From contig NZ_CP076039.1 in assembly GCF_014529625.1 (NCBI RefSeq), positions 1,984,001 to 2,048,000 on the forward strand: 64,000 nucleotides of DNA. Direction: 5' to 3'. Below the pieces are notes generated by a model. That model was given only the letters and a program-made list of their open reading frames with translations. It ran no database searches and was not told the DNA's origin. This stretch comes from Candidatus Pelagisphaera phototrophica. Lineage in GTDB: Bacteria; Verrucomicrobiota; Verrucomicrobiia; Opitutales; Opitutaceae. Below, piece by piece: positions 8,822 through 16,683 of this stretch; position 1 is the stretch's first letter, and each line of letters begins with the position of its first letter. A program made the position numbers and the translations under genes.

Positions 8822-9337
8822 ATGCAAGAAGATATTTTCGACATCGTAGATGAATTTGATAACGTGATCGGTCAGCGACCGAGAAGTGAAGTTCACACTG
8901 AAGGGTTGCGACACCGGGCGGTGCATATACTCGTGTTTAATGACGAGAACGAAATCTTCATGCAAAAGCGTTCTGCCAAAAAGGATACTTGGCCAGGCGC
9001 TTGGGACGGGTCGTGCACAGGACATGTGGATACAGGTGAAGCGTATCGGGAAGCGGCTTACCGAGAACTGATGGAAGAGCTTGGATGGCAGCCCACCAAC
9101 GAACTGGAGTTTCTTTTCAAGCTGAATCCTTGCGAAGAAACCGGCCAGGAGTTCATCGAGGTGTATCGGGTGCAAGGCAGTGGACCCTTCCGGCTCAACA
9201 TGGATGAAATTGAGGTAGGTGAATGGATGGACTTAAACAATCTGATCCAGAGGGTCGGGTTTACTCCGAAGCGGTTTACCAGTTCCTTTCGCCTCGTTCT
9301 CGAACGATTGCGGGCGTTGGCGTTGATCAGGGTTTAA
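8822..9337 (+). CDS. NUDIX hydrolase of the isopentenyl-diphosphate isomerase-like (YfcD) group
   Basis: NUDIX enzymes cleave nucleoside diphosphate-X substrates using a metal bound by the Nudix box. Here the box is complete: G-HVDTG-E-AYREAAY-RELMEELG (consensus GX5EX7REUXEEXGU). The N-terminus FDIVDEFDNVIGQRPRSEVHTEGLRHRAVHILVF and QKRSAKKDTWPGAWDGSCTGH are typical of the branch related to IPP isomerase. The start at 8822 matches the family's N-terminal length; an in-frame ATG at 8777 adds 15 unrelated residues. The next gene starts four bases after the stop, so the two are probably one transcript. The substrate cannot be read from sequence. Confidence 0.88.
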   Translation: MQEDIFDIVDEFDNVIGQRPRSEVHTEGLRHRAVHILVFNDENEIFMQKRSAKKDTWPGAWDGSCTGHVDTGEAYREAAYRELMEELGWQPTNELEFLFKLNPCEETGQEFIEVYRVQGSGPFRLNMDEIEVGEWMDLNNLIQRVGFTPKRFTSSFRLVLERLRALALIRV

Positions 9338-9341
9338 ACGG

Positions 9342-10097
9342 GTGCCTAGCCGCTCAGGAATTCCGCTGGTCATCGCCCATCGGGGGTATACTGCGGTTGC
9401 TCCTGAAAACACTCTGGCCGCTTTCAGACTGGGGTGGGAATCGGGGGCAGATGGTGTTGAGTGCGATGTCCATTTAACCGCTGACGGTCAAGTGGTCTGT
9501 ATACACGATTACGATACGAAAAGGGTTTCAGAACAAAACCGGGTTGTCGCTACAACAGCCTGGGATGATCTCAGGGGCTTGGATGTCGGTGGCTGGAAAG
9601 GCAAGGAATGGGCAGGTGAGCCCATTCCGCTGCTTGAGGAAGCGATGCAAGCAAGCCCGTCCTCATTGATTTGGGTCGTTGAAATCAAGTGCGGACCAGA
9701 AATTGTGGAGCCACTTCTCGATGCGATAGATGCGGGCGGTCACGATTGGAGACGTGTCATCGTAATCTCTTTCATTCAAGAATCTCTGGCTGAATTGAAG
9801 GCACAAAGGCCCAGTGTTGCCGCCTACTGGCTGTCTTATCTAGACGAACAGCCCGATGGTAGTTTCAGGCCTTCTATTGGGGAGATTATTGGAACCGTGA
9901 AATCGCTGCAGCTAGAAGGGTTTGGCGGCCAATCGGGAAGAGGCGTTTCTGCTGAACTAGTTTCAGCTTTAAAGGATTGGGGTATGGAACTAAATGTCTG
10001 GACCGTCGACGAACCCAAAGAGGCGCGCCGCATGCGAGACATCGGAGTAAACTCGGTGACGACGAACGATCCCAGATTAATTCTGGAGGATCTCTGA
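9342..10097 (+). CDS. glycerophosphodiester phosphodiesterase
   Basis: It hydrolyses glycerophosphodiesters to glycerol 3-phosphate and an alcohol. GDPD TIM-barrel marks are clear: AHRGYTAVAPENTLAAF (catalytic His and substrate Arg) at the start, GADGVECDVHLTADGQVVCIHD (metal-binding Glu/Asp and second catalytic His), VVEIKCG (metal Glu), and MELNVWTVDEPKEARRM near the end. Length (251) is normal for the cytoplasmic form and no signal peptide is present. The start codon is GTG at 9342, four bases after the NUDIX stop, suggesting one transcript. Confidence 0.92.
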   Translation: MPSRSGIPLVIAHRGYTAVAPENTLAAFRLGWESGADGVECDVHLTADGQVVCIHDYDTKRVSEQNRVVATTAWDDLRGLDVGGWKGKEWAGEPIPLLEEAMQASPSSLIWVVEIKCGPEIVEPLLDAIDAGGHDWRRVIVISFIQESLAELKAQRPSVAAYWLSYLDEQPDGSFRPSIGEIIGTVKSLQLEGFGGQSGRGVSAELVSALKDWGMELNVWTVDEPKEARRMRDIGVNSVTTNDPRLILEDL

Positions 10098-10142
10098 ATC
10101 ACTTTGGCGATGGCTTGTTTGCGGCCCTTGGGATTTGTAAAG

Positions 10143-10172
10143 GTAGGGCAACTCGCAGCGGTACGCCGCGTT
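10143..10172 (+). repeat. possible REP-like element (GTAG + imperfect hairpin)
   Basis: GTAG (10143-10146) is followed by an imperfect hairpin: AAC (10150-10152) with GTT (10170-10172), and GCGG (10158-10161) with CCGC (10166-10169). A related sequence, in reverse orientation, lies near 10328-10345 (the CAACTCG core is shared). The whole gap 10098-10351 holds no gene. Similar GTAG-headed hairpins are at 15217 and 57601. This is the weakest of the three. Confidence 0.35.
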
Positions 10173-10351
10173 ACTGTATCCCTCTATTGCGGGAGGCCCA
10201 GAGGTCGTTGACCTACCTATTACCTATAGCTATCGCTCCTTTCACTCCGCTTTGCCGTCAAGCTCATGGTCCTTCAGGCAAGAGCTAGCACTACAAAAAG
10301 GCGACTCTCAATAAGGTAGGCAGCGCCGAGTTGTCGTACCCTGGCATTGCC

Positions 10352-11899
10352 TCAGCTCTCGTTGGAGAGGCAATACAGATGGGTGTGGCTACGGATGAAC
10401 ATTTGGTCGCCAACGATGACAGGTGAGGCATCGATGGGGTCGTCGAGCGTGTTTACAGACACAATTTCAAAGGTATCCGAATCCTTGATGACGACCGTGG
10501 CCCCCTCTTTTCCCGCGATGTAGATATGTCCGTTCGCAGCAATGGGCGAGGCGTACACGCCACGTATGCCTTCCAGTGACTCGTCTTGGTACAGCACCTC
10601 ACCTGTTGAAGCGTTAAAGCAGGTGAAGTAGGCATCATTGCCCTTGTTCATGTAAAGGCGGTTCTTCGACAGTAAGGGCGAGGCGACATAGGGTGCACTG
10701 TGAGAGGCGCTCCAAATAATGTTGTCCGTTCCTGAAACGTCTCCTTTGGAGGACAGCTTTATCGCTTGGACGGCTCGGCCTTGGTATCCGCTGGCTACGT
10801 ACACGATGCCCTTTCCAATTACGGGAGTGGGAATCACGTTACTGGTGAGCCCGCTGGCTTCCCAGATGATATCTCCATTTTCAGGATTGTAGGCACGTGT
10901 TTTATTCGATCCCGCAATGATAGCCTGTTGCATGCCATCGACCTCGACGATCACGGGAGTGGTCCAGGACGTTCGCTCGTCCCTCTCTTTCCGCCAGACC
11001 TCTTCGCCTGTGCCCTTGTCGAGAGCGACAATGTAAGACTGGTCTTCTTGGTCCCATGTAAGGAGGAGGTGGTTCCCCGCGAGTGCCGGCTGAACTGCCT
11101 CACCGAATCCCATCCTGGATCGGATGTCTCCTAGATCAGTTTCCCATACTTTAACACCGTCAAGGCTGTAGCAGTAGATGCCTCTTGAGCCGAAGGAGAC
11201 CCAAAGATGCTCGCCGTCGGTAACGGGAGAGGCGGAAGCAAATCCGTTAGTCGCGTGATGGCCTTCATGAGGGGTCTGAGAACTAGATGTTCTGCTCCAG
11301 AGTACTTCTCCGGAAGAGCGATCAATAGCCATTACATTGAACTCATGCTCCTGTTGAGGCGTAGGGTGACCGCCTCCACGTGATCCGCCACGATTGGGTC
11401 TCCCAACTCCGGCGCGGCGTTCAGTTTGACCTCTTCCGCTACCGCCAAAACTGGCTCGCATTGCCTTGCGCTCTTCATCGTTAAGCTGGCCGTCCCCGTC
11501 CTTATCAAATCGTTTCAAGATTTCCTCTCGATTGAATCCGCCTCCGCCACCGGGTCCACTTTGACTGGGTCCTCCCGCGGGTTGCTGATCTTTGTTGACT
11601 TGGTTGGGAGCAGGGGAGGTCGCCACTCCTTTAGAAATTGCAGTGACCAGGAAGATCTGGTTCTTCCAAATCACAGGTGTCGCCAGGCCGGATCCTGGGA
11701 TCTCGGTTTTCCACTTCACATTTTCCGTTTCGCTCCAATTGACCGGTGGCTTGGCCCCTTCAACCACTCCGGTCAGAGAAGTTCCTCTCCAAGTGGGCCA
11801 AGAGTCATTAGAGGACGCAAAAGAAGTCGTCACAAAAGCAAGTGCGGAAACGAGTGTGGTGATAGATTTCTGGGTAGATAGTTGGGTAAGTGTGTTCAT
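10352..11899 (-). CDS. secreted PQQ-like β-propeller protein with inserted EF-hand
   Basis: The 515-residue exported protein has a signal peptide (about 1-29, ending SFASS) and 'WPTWRG' just after it, the usual opening of Verrucomicrobiota/Planctomycetota outer-membrane-assembly-type (BamB/PQQ-like) propellers. Blade motifs recur: DRSSGEVLWSR, LDKGTGEEVWRKE, YNPENGDIIWEAS, FNASTGEVLYQDE. Between blades (about 115-175) is a Gly/Arg-rich insertion carrying one canonical EF-hand loop, DKDGDGQLNDEE. Function is unknown: PQQ-enzyme catalytic residues are not evident, so a binding or scaffold role is as likely as an enzyme. It is divergent from the sulfatase at 12110 across a 210-base gap. Confidence 0.82.
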   Translation of the reverse strand: MNTLTQLSTQKSITTLVSALAFVTTSFASSNDSWPTWRGTSLTGVVEGAKPPVNWSETENVKWKTEIPGSGLATPVIWKNQIFLVTAISKGVATSPAPNQVNKDQQPAGGPSQSGPGGGGGFNREEILKRFDKDGDGQLNDEERKAMRASFGGSGRGQTERRAGVGRPNRGGSRGGGHPTPQQEHEFNVMAIDRSSGEVLWSRTSSSQTPHEGHHATNGFASASPVTDGEHLWVSFGSRGIYCYSLDGVKVWETDLGDIRSRMGFGEAVQPALAGNHLLLTWDQEDQSYIVALDKGTGEEVWRKERDERTSWTTPVIVEVDGMQQAIIAGSNKTRAYNPENGDIIWEASGLTSNVIPTPVIGKGIVYVASGYQGRAVQAIKLSSKGDVSGTDNIIWSASHSAPYVASPLLSKNRLYMNKGNDAYFTCFNASTGEVLYQDESLEGIRGVYASPIAANGHIYIAGKEGATVVIKDSDTFEIVSVNTLDDPIDASPVIVGDQMFIRSHTHLYCLSNES

Positions 11900-12109
11900 G
11901 TTGGGTCGTAAATTGAGCGTTCGAAAAGATAACGTAGGGAAAGTAGTTCTAGTTTCAAAGAAATCTATGTTTGCTCCGTTCGGTTTTCTCTGGAATGGAT
12001 CAATGTAGCGGCTTTCGAAACAATCGTTTTAGAATGCGTCTATTGTGAGCTGCGTGACTGGAATAAAGAAGATCATTGAAGGTCGAGTACCGCCGCGCCA
12101 TATTTTCAA

Positions 12110-13702
12110 ATGATCACCTTAAATATGAATGTCCCCCCAATAAACCTCTTTCATCGCGTAGGCGTTTTACTGGCTTTCGCTCTGCTCCCTTTTGCTAAGG
12201 CTGAGGATCGTCCCAATATTATCCTCATGATGGTGGATGATCTCGGTTACGCCGATTTCGGTTGCTATGGGAGTGAAATTGAGACGCCACACATAGATTT
12301 TTTGGCAAATCAGGGTCTAAGATTCTCCCAATTCTATAATACCGCTAAATGCCACTCGTCGCGAATCTGTTTGTTGACTGGTCTCTACACCTACCAAGCT
12401 GGAAATCAGGCATTGGATCGCTCGGTCACTGTAGCCGAGGTGCTTGGTGATTCGGGATACGCTACATCGATGACCGGCAAATGGCACTTGGACGACCAGC
12501 CGACTGACCACGGATTCCAGCAATATTTCGGTCACTTGTCGGGCGCGACGGACTTTTTTAAAGGAGATGACACCTTTCGGATAAACGGGGAGGTCTGGAA
12601 CGACTTCGATGAAGACTTTTACATGACGGATGCGAATGTCGATTACGCAATGGAGTTTATCGATAATTCAGTTGCCACGGGGAAACCGTTTTTCCACTAC
12701 ATCGCGTTCAACGCTCCCCACTATCCACTTCAGGCGCCGAAGGAGGACATTGAAAAGTATCTCGGTCGCTACGATGCGGGTTGGGAAGTCCTCCGACAGG
12801 AGCGTTTCGAAAAACAGAAACGCTTGGGGATGTTCCCGAAGGACATGAAACTTCCCAAACTGCCTCATCACATTAAATCTTGGGATTCACTCAGCAAAAG
12901 GGAGCGAGAAATGGAAAGCTTTCGCATGGCTATTTTTGCCGCTATGGTCGATCGTGTCGACCAAAACATAGGACGGCTACTCGAATATTTGGATGAAAAG
13001 GACCTGCGGGACAACACAATGATCGTCCTATGTTCAGACAATGGGGCTTGTCCGTTCGAACGAAGCCGGAATACGGATATCCCTCCTTGGAAGGCCGATT
13101 CATACTACCTTTACGATGCGAGCTGGGCGACCGTCGGCAACACCCCCTTTCGCCACTACAAGCAAACCCAACACGAAGGCGGGATCTCCTCGCCCCTCAT
13201 TGTGAATTGGCCCGGCAAAGTAGAGAGAGCGGGTGGCTGGGATGACAGCCCTGGCCACTTGATTGATTTGATGGCTACGTTTTTAGATGTCACGGGCGCG
13301 ACGTATCCAAAAAAGCGTAATGGCGAGAAGATCGTCAGCCTCCAGGGGAAGTCACTGTTTCCGATAATCGAAGGCAAGGGACGTGATGGCCACGATTGGC
13401 TCTATTTTCAGTTCGGCACTTGCCGTGCGATTCGGCAGGATGAATGGAAGGCGGTCAGCTTCTACGGGCACGACTGGGAGCTTTACAATATGGCGACAGA
13501 CCGAGTCGAACAGAACGATCTGGCGAAAACCTATCCCGAAAAAACGAAATCCTTGGTAGCCCTTTGGCACAAAGTCGCTTTGGAAGTGGACAGGGCTCCG
13601 GAGAAACAGCGTAAGCCCGTCAATGGAAAACCGGCCTCCCATTCGCAGAAGTCCTGGCATGGAACGGATGAATACGACGACTGGAAAATGCCCCAGTTTT
13701 AG
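12110..13702 (+). CDS. secreted type I sulfatase
   Basis: It hydrolyses sulfate esters, probably on polysaccharide, outside the cytoplasm. An N-terminal signal peptide ends near residue 31 (FAKAEDRPN). The first metal site is MMVDDLGYADFGCYG, and the formylglycine motif is C81-H-S-S-R85 followed by LLTGLY. TGKWHL and the later metal site CSDNGACPFE are present. The 530-residue length is normal. The motif has Ser rather than Pro/Ala at the third place (CxSxR), seen in this arylsulfatase subgroup. Cys81 must be matured by a formylglycine-generating enzyme not encoded here. A second ATG at 12125 could be the true start. Confidence 0.92.
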   Translation: MITLNMNVPPINLFHRVGVLLAFALLPFAKAEDRPNIILMMVDDLGYADFGCYGSEIETPHIDFLANQGLRFSQFYNTAKCHSSRICLLTGLYTYQAGNQALDRSVTVAEVLGDSGYATSMTGKWHLDDQPTDHGFQQYFGHLSGATDFFKGDDTFRINGEVWNDFDEDFYMTDANVDYAMEFIDNSVATGKPFFHYIAFNAPHYPLQAPKEDIEKYLGRYDAGWEVLRQERFEKQKRLGMFPKDMKLPKLPHHIKSWDSLSKREREMESFRMAIFAAMVDRVDQNIGRLLEYLDEKDLRDNTMIVLCSDNGACPFERSRNTDIPPWKADSYYLYDASWATVGNTPFRHYKQTQHEGGISSPLIVNWPGKVERAGGWDDSPGHLIDLMATFLDVTGATYPKKRNGEKIVSLQGKSLFPIIEGKGRDGHDWLYFQFGTCRAIRQDEWKAVSFYGHDWELYNMATDRVEQNDLAKTYPEKTKSLVALWHKVALEVDRAPEKQRKPVNGKPASHSQKSWHGTDEYDDWKMPQF

Positions 13703-13748
13703 TGAATAGTTGCTAAAGCGTTTCGCTAGTTCGACTCATCAACAACGT

Positions 13749-13856
13749 ATGAAAGCGTTTTCAGTTCTATCAACAATTTTCCTGGTTCCGCTCGCCCGGG
13801 CTGAAAATAAGCCGAACATCATCTACATCCTTGCCGATGACCTTGGGCGATTGTAG
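13749..13856 (+). pseudogene. 5' stub of a second sulfatase gene
   Basis: A 35-codon frame encodes a signal peptide (MKAFSVLSTIFLVPLARAE) and the first metal-binding segment of a type I sulfatase (NKPNIIYILADDLGR), then stops at TAG. Everything downstream, including the formylglycine Cys, is gone; the next gene starts 52 bases later and is unrelated. It directly follows an intact sulfatase, so a tandem pair has lost its second member by deletion. Confidence 0.8.
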
Positions 13857-13907
13857 TAGTTCGAGGGCGGTTTTTCTCCCTTATGCGATTCTGGGAAACG
13901 AAAACCG

Positions 13908-14201
13908 ATGAAGCGAATCTACACGAATGCAGATCAGAGTCGCGTGGGAATGTATCAGTCTCTGCTGGAGGAAAACGGCATTCAGACGCTTTTGAAAAAC
14001 AATAATGCGCCCTATAAGGAAGTCTGGCCGGAGGTTTGGGTCGTCAATGATGATCAATACGATGATGCGCTGAAATTGTTTAAGGAATTGGATACCCAAT
14101 TGAGCGTTCCCGTGGCACCGTGGGACTGTCCAGAATGTGGCGAGCGCATAGAAGAGGGATTTGGCGAATGCTGGAATTGTGGCACAGTGAAAGCAAGTTG
14201 A
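13908..14201 (+). CDS. DUF2007-type protein with C-terminal zinc ribbon
   Basis: The 97-residue product starts KRIYTNADQSRVGMYQSLLEENGIQTLLKN, the ferredoxin-like DUF2007 fold ('putative prokaryotic signal transducing protein'), with EVWVVNDDQYDDALKLF. A CPECGERIEEGFGECWNCG zinc-ribbon (two CxxC pairs) ends it. The biochemical role of the family is not established. No signal peptide; cytoplasmic. The neighbours are a sulfatase stub and a broken cupin gene, which give no functional hint. Confidence 0.8.
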   Translation: MKRIYTNADQSRVGMYQSLLEENGIQTLLKNNNAPYKEVWPEVWVVNDDQYDDALKLFKELDTQLSVPVAPWDCPECGERIEEGFGECWNCGTVKAS

Positions 14202-14235
14202 TACGGGGTCGGGAGACCAAAGAAAGAAAAGTGAG

Positions 14236-14707
14236 ATGAAAAAGGTAAGCACTAGCGAAATAATCGAGTATGAGTTTTCTTCTCGGAGCGGAAAATATGA
14301 GGGTGTGGGTTAGAACATTTCCGAAGATTTAGGGAGAGTTCCGGAATCTACGGATTTAAATGAAAGGCATCCATTCGATACTAAAATTTGTCGCGTTCCA
14401 GCGGGTAAGGCACCGTACCCGCTGCATTCGTACACCGTCCAGTGGTAGTTTTATCATGAAACCTCTGGAAAGGAGAAGTTCGTGGTGAAACGGCTGGACC
14501 GAAAGCGCTTCCGGCGACGCGTTTTTGTTCAAGCCTGGTGAAGCCCATCAAATTGAGAACAACAGCGATGAGGATCTTATCCTGAATGTAGTCGCCGATA
14601 ACCCTCTGCGCGAATTTTGCGACCTTCCGGGCATTCATAAATGGGGAGTGCGGCTCACTAAACATAAATTTATTCGCTCTGACTCCTTTGACTACTACGA
14701 TAGGTAG
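14236..14707 (+). pseudogene. broken cupin-domain protein gene
   Basis: From ATG 14236 the frame reads KKVSTSEIIEYEFSS, stops at TAG 14311, continues ISEDLGRVPESTDLNERHPF and CRVPAGKAPYPLHSYTVQW, stops at TAG 14446, then reads FYHETSGKEKFV. After a frameshift it resumes DAFLFKPGEAHQIENNS and ends IRSDSFDYYDR. Together these make a complete single-domain cupin (metal-site segment PLHSYTVQW...FYH and the second box KPGEAHQI). Two nonsense codons plus a frameshift make it non-functional. The short frame 14525-14707 is only its 3' part. Confidence 0.82.
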
Positions 14708-14709
14708 GA

Positions 14710-15105
14710 ATGATTAGGCACGAAACGAAAAAACGACTGATTCGAATAATTCTAGTGGCGATCTTCCTCGTGGGGGTCATTTTTGCTGTACAGCTTCAGA
14801 TGGGGCTAGTGAATGTGGGGCAGGAATTTGGCACCTATGGGCCCTACAATCGTGTGTTGAATGTCGTGGAGGAGATGGAAGATCTGGAAGTCGTAAATTC
14901 GAGATTGAGAAGAAAACTGGAGCTTAAATTCATTACAACCCTGGAAAACTTTGCCATAACCGTGAAGGACGAGACTGGAAGAAAATCGGTAATTTCCTTT
15001 GAAAAAGGCACCGAGGCGTTCGATGAATCGGACCGCGAACGACTCAAGGAAATTATCCTTCGCCGTGCCGCATTAGGATTTCTCAGCAGCACTGATCAGA
15101 GTTGA
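14710..15105 (+). CDS. hypothetical single-pass membrane protein
   Basis: The 131-residue protein is not recognised. It has one N-terminal transmembrane segment (about 11-29: IILVAIFLVGVIFAVQLQM) after a basic start, then a soluble, probably extracytoplasmic part. That part has a charged helical stretch (NVVEEMEDLEVVNSRLRRKLELKF) and an ITVKDETGRKSVISFEKG β-like segment. Codon use and composition look like a real gene. It starts two bases after the cupin pseudogene ends. Confidence 0.55.
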   Translation: MIRHETKKRLIRIILVAIFLVGVIFAVQLQMGLVNVGQEFGTYGPYNRVLNVVEEMEDLEVVNSRLRRKLELKFITTLENFAITVKDETGRKSVISFEKGTEAFDESDRERLKEIILRRAALGFLSSTDQS

Positions 15106-15216
15106 CCTTCGCAGTGGCACCTTTTGAGGTATGGAGTATCGGCTCGGACCTCCTAAAACAGTGTGGTGATCTACTAAACACGGTCTTCATGAATTGAAGT
15201 GCTCCATTAATTCCTT

Positions 15217-15273
15217 GTAGGAGCGGCTTTATGCCGCTCTAAGCACGGGAGCATCGCGTCATAAAGCCGCTCC
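15217..15273 (+). repeat. REP/BIME-like palindromic element
   Basis: GTAG (15217-15220) is followed by a perfect 7-bp hairpin GAGCGGC (15221-15227)/GCCGCTC (15233-15239) with a TTTAT loop. A second, inverted copy of GGAGCGGCTTTATG lies at 15260-15273. A GTAG foot plus hairpin, with two units facing each other, is the layout of REP/BIME elements mobilised by RAYT-type Y1 transposases. No such transposase is in the window. The element sits between convergent genes and could also affect transcript ends. The rest of 15106-15310 shows nothing else. Confidence 0.65.
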
Positions 15274-15310
15274 GTAGTTTAAATTGTCGAAAAAAGAGAA
15301 ATGACTCCTG

Positions 15311-16222
15311 TCACAACGCAAACACCCGATCCATCTGGGCGGAGATTTTCTTTAGTTCGTAAAGGTCACCGCCTTTAACCTCGGCCGCGACCCAGCCATG
15401 GTAGTTGATTTCCAATAGCGCTTCGCGCACGTCTTCGAAGTCTATGTCGCCTTCGCCGATTTGCATGAATTTACCTTCTGCTCGCGAGAATCCCTTTACA
15501 TCCAGTTTGATGACGCGCTTCCCCAAAGTCCGTATCCAATCTCCCATGGATCCGTATTTCCAATGGTTACCAATGTCGAACTGCATACCCACCCAGGGGG
15601 ATTGAAATTCGTCCACATATTTCGCAAATGCGTCGGCTGTTTGTTTGGAGTCTCCGTCATGATTGTAGAGGAACTGATTCCAGACATTCTCAATTACAAT
15701 GGATACGCCTAATTCTGAAGCGAGAGGAAGGGCCTTTTTGATGTTCTCGACGGATCTTGGCCAAATTTCTGACTCCGGTCCGTCCTCGCCTTTTCCGACA
15801 ACGAGCAAAACGGTATGGCCTCCGACGGCGTGTGTGTCGCGGATCGCTGTCTTCAAATCTTCCAAGGCTTGGGCGCGAACCGAAGCGTCGGGGCTGGAGT
15901 GGCGAATCTTCCAATGGGTACTGCAAACCGTGCCATCGACCGGCAGACCGCTTGCAGCGATCGCCGCACGAGTTTCTGCGACATCCATGCCAGGTGAGTT
16001 CATCTCAACGCCCATGAATCCGGCGGTTTTGGCTGCTCTAAACTTTTCCGTTAGCGACGCCTCGATGCGAATCATATTGATTTTGAGGGTCTTGTAGAGC
16101 CGTCCTTTCAGGGGATAGGAAGGGCTGGTTTTGGAAAAAGCATCTTGGGATAGCAATCCGCTGGCCCCGATGGCAACAGCCGATTTTACAAAATGGCGAC
16201 GGTTAAAGCGGGTGTGAAGCAT
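15311..16222 (-). CDS. Tat-exported sugar phosphate isomerase/epimerase-like TIM-barrel protein
   Basis: Start chosen at 16222: it gives MLHTRFNRRHFVKSAVAIGASGLL, a twin-arginine signal peptide. The longer frame to 16312 would bury it. The 303-residue AP-endonuclease-2-like TIM barrel has FRAAKTAGFMGVEMNSPG early, then IVIENVWNQFLY, VGMQFDIGNHWKYG, VIKLDVKGF and WVAAEVKGGD, supplying the Glu/Asp/His metal ligands of this xylose-isomerase-like superfamily. Export by Tat suggests a folded metal-loaded enzyme. The substrate is unknown, probably a sugar or keto-sugar. It is divergent from another Tat-exported protein at 16684. Confidence 0.85.
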   Translation of the reverse strand: MLHTRFNRRHFVKSAVAIGASGLLSQDAFSKTSPSYPLKGRLYKTLKINMIRIEASLTEKFRAAKTAGFMGVEMNSPGMDVAETRAAIAASGLPVDGTVCSTHWKIRHSSPDASVRAQALEDLKTAIRDTHAVGGHTVLLVVGKGEDGPESEIWPRSVENIKKALPLASELGVSIVIENVWNQFLYNHDGDSKQTADAFAKYVDEFQSPWVGMQFDIGNHWKYGSMGDWIRTLGKRVIKLDVKGFSRAEGKFMQIGEGDIDFEDVREALLEINYHGWVAAEVKGGDLYELKKISAQMDRVFAL

Positions 16223-16683
16223 TCTAAAGATCGAACGAATAAACAGATCTTTTGGCAACCATGAATAATCGGAAGGGAGGCGAGAGCGTTTTTCGTAATG
16301 GCCTGTCGCCAAAAGTGGAACACTACGGCTCGGTCCGGTGTGCCGTGCGCATTAGTTGAAAAAACTGATGAGTTTGCGGCAAAGGAATGGGGAACTAAAT
16401 CCCAGACGACGTACATCGACGGACGATATAAAAGTGGTGCAGAATCCAATCACATAACTGTTTTTCCCTGATTTGTATGACGACAATGTGGCAAGAGGTC
16501 CCCTGTATCTAATCTTCTGACCTCAAAAGAATCTGTTGCATACACCATTTTTTGAAAGGCATCCTGGCTGGACATGAGTCCAAATTCCCGTATGGAAGGG
16601 TAAGTCTCACTAAAATCCAATGGCTGCCGAGAGGCCGGGAACTTTCGGAGCGAAATTTAATTCAACCCGCAATAAAGATTATT
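16223..16683. other. intergenic region between divergent Tat-exported genes
   Basis: This stretch presumably contains the two divergent promoters. I see no convincing promoter pair, operator palindrome, RNA gene or additional coding frame in it. The plus-strand frame continues upstream to 16552, but that part lacks family similarity. Confidence 0.5.

Noticed and set aside
8732-9175. N-terminal extension of the hypothetical minus-strand gene up to 9175
   Set aside because: It lies antisense to the clearly coding NUDIX gene and has the composition of a shadow frame; the ATG at 8731 gives a sensible protein.
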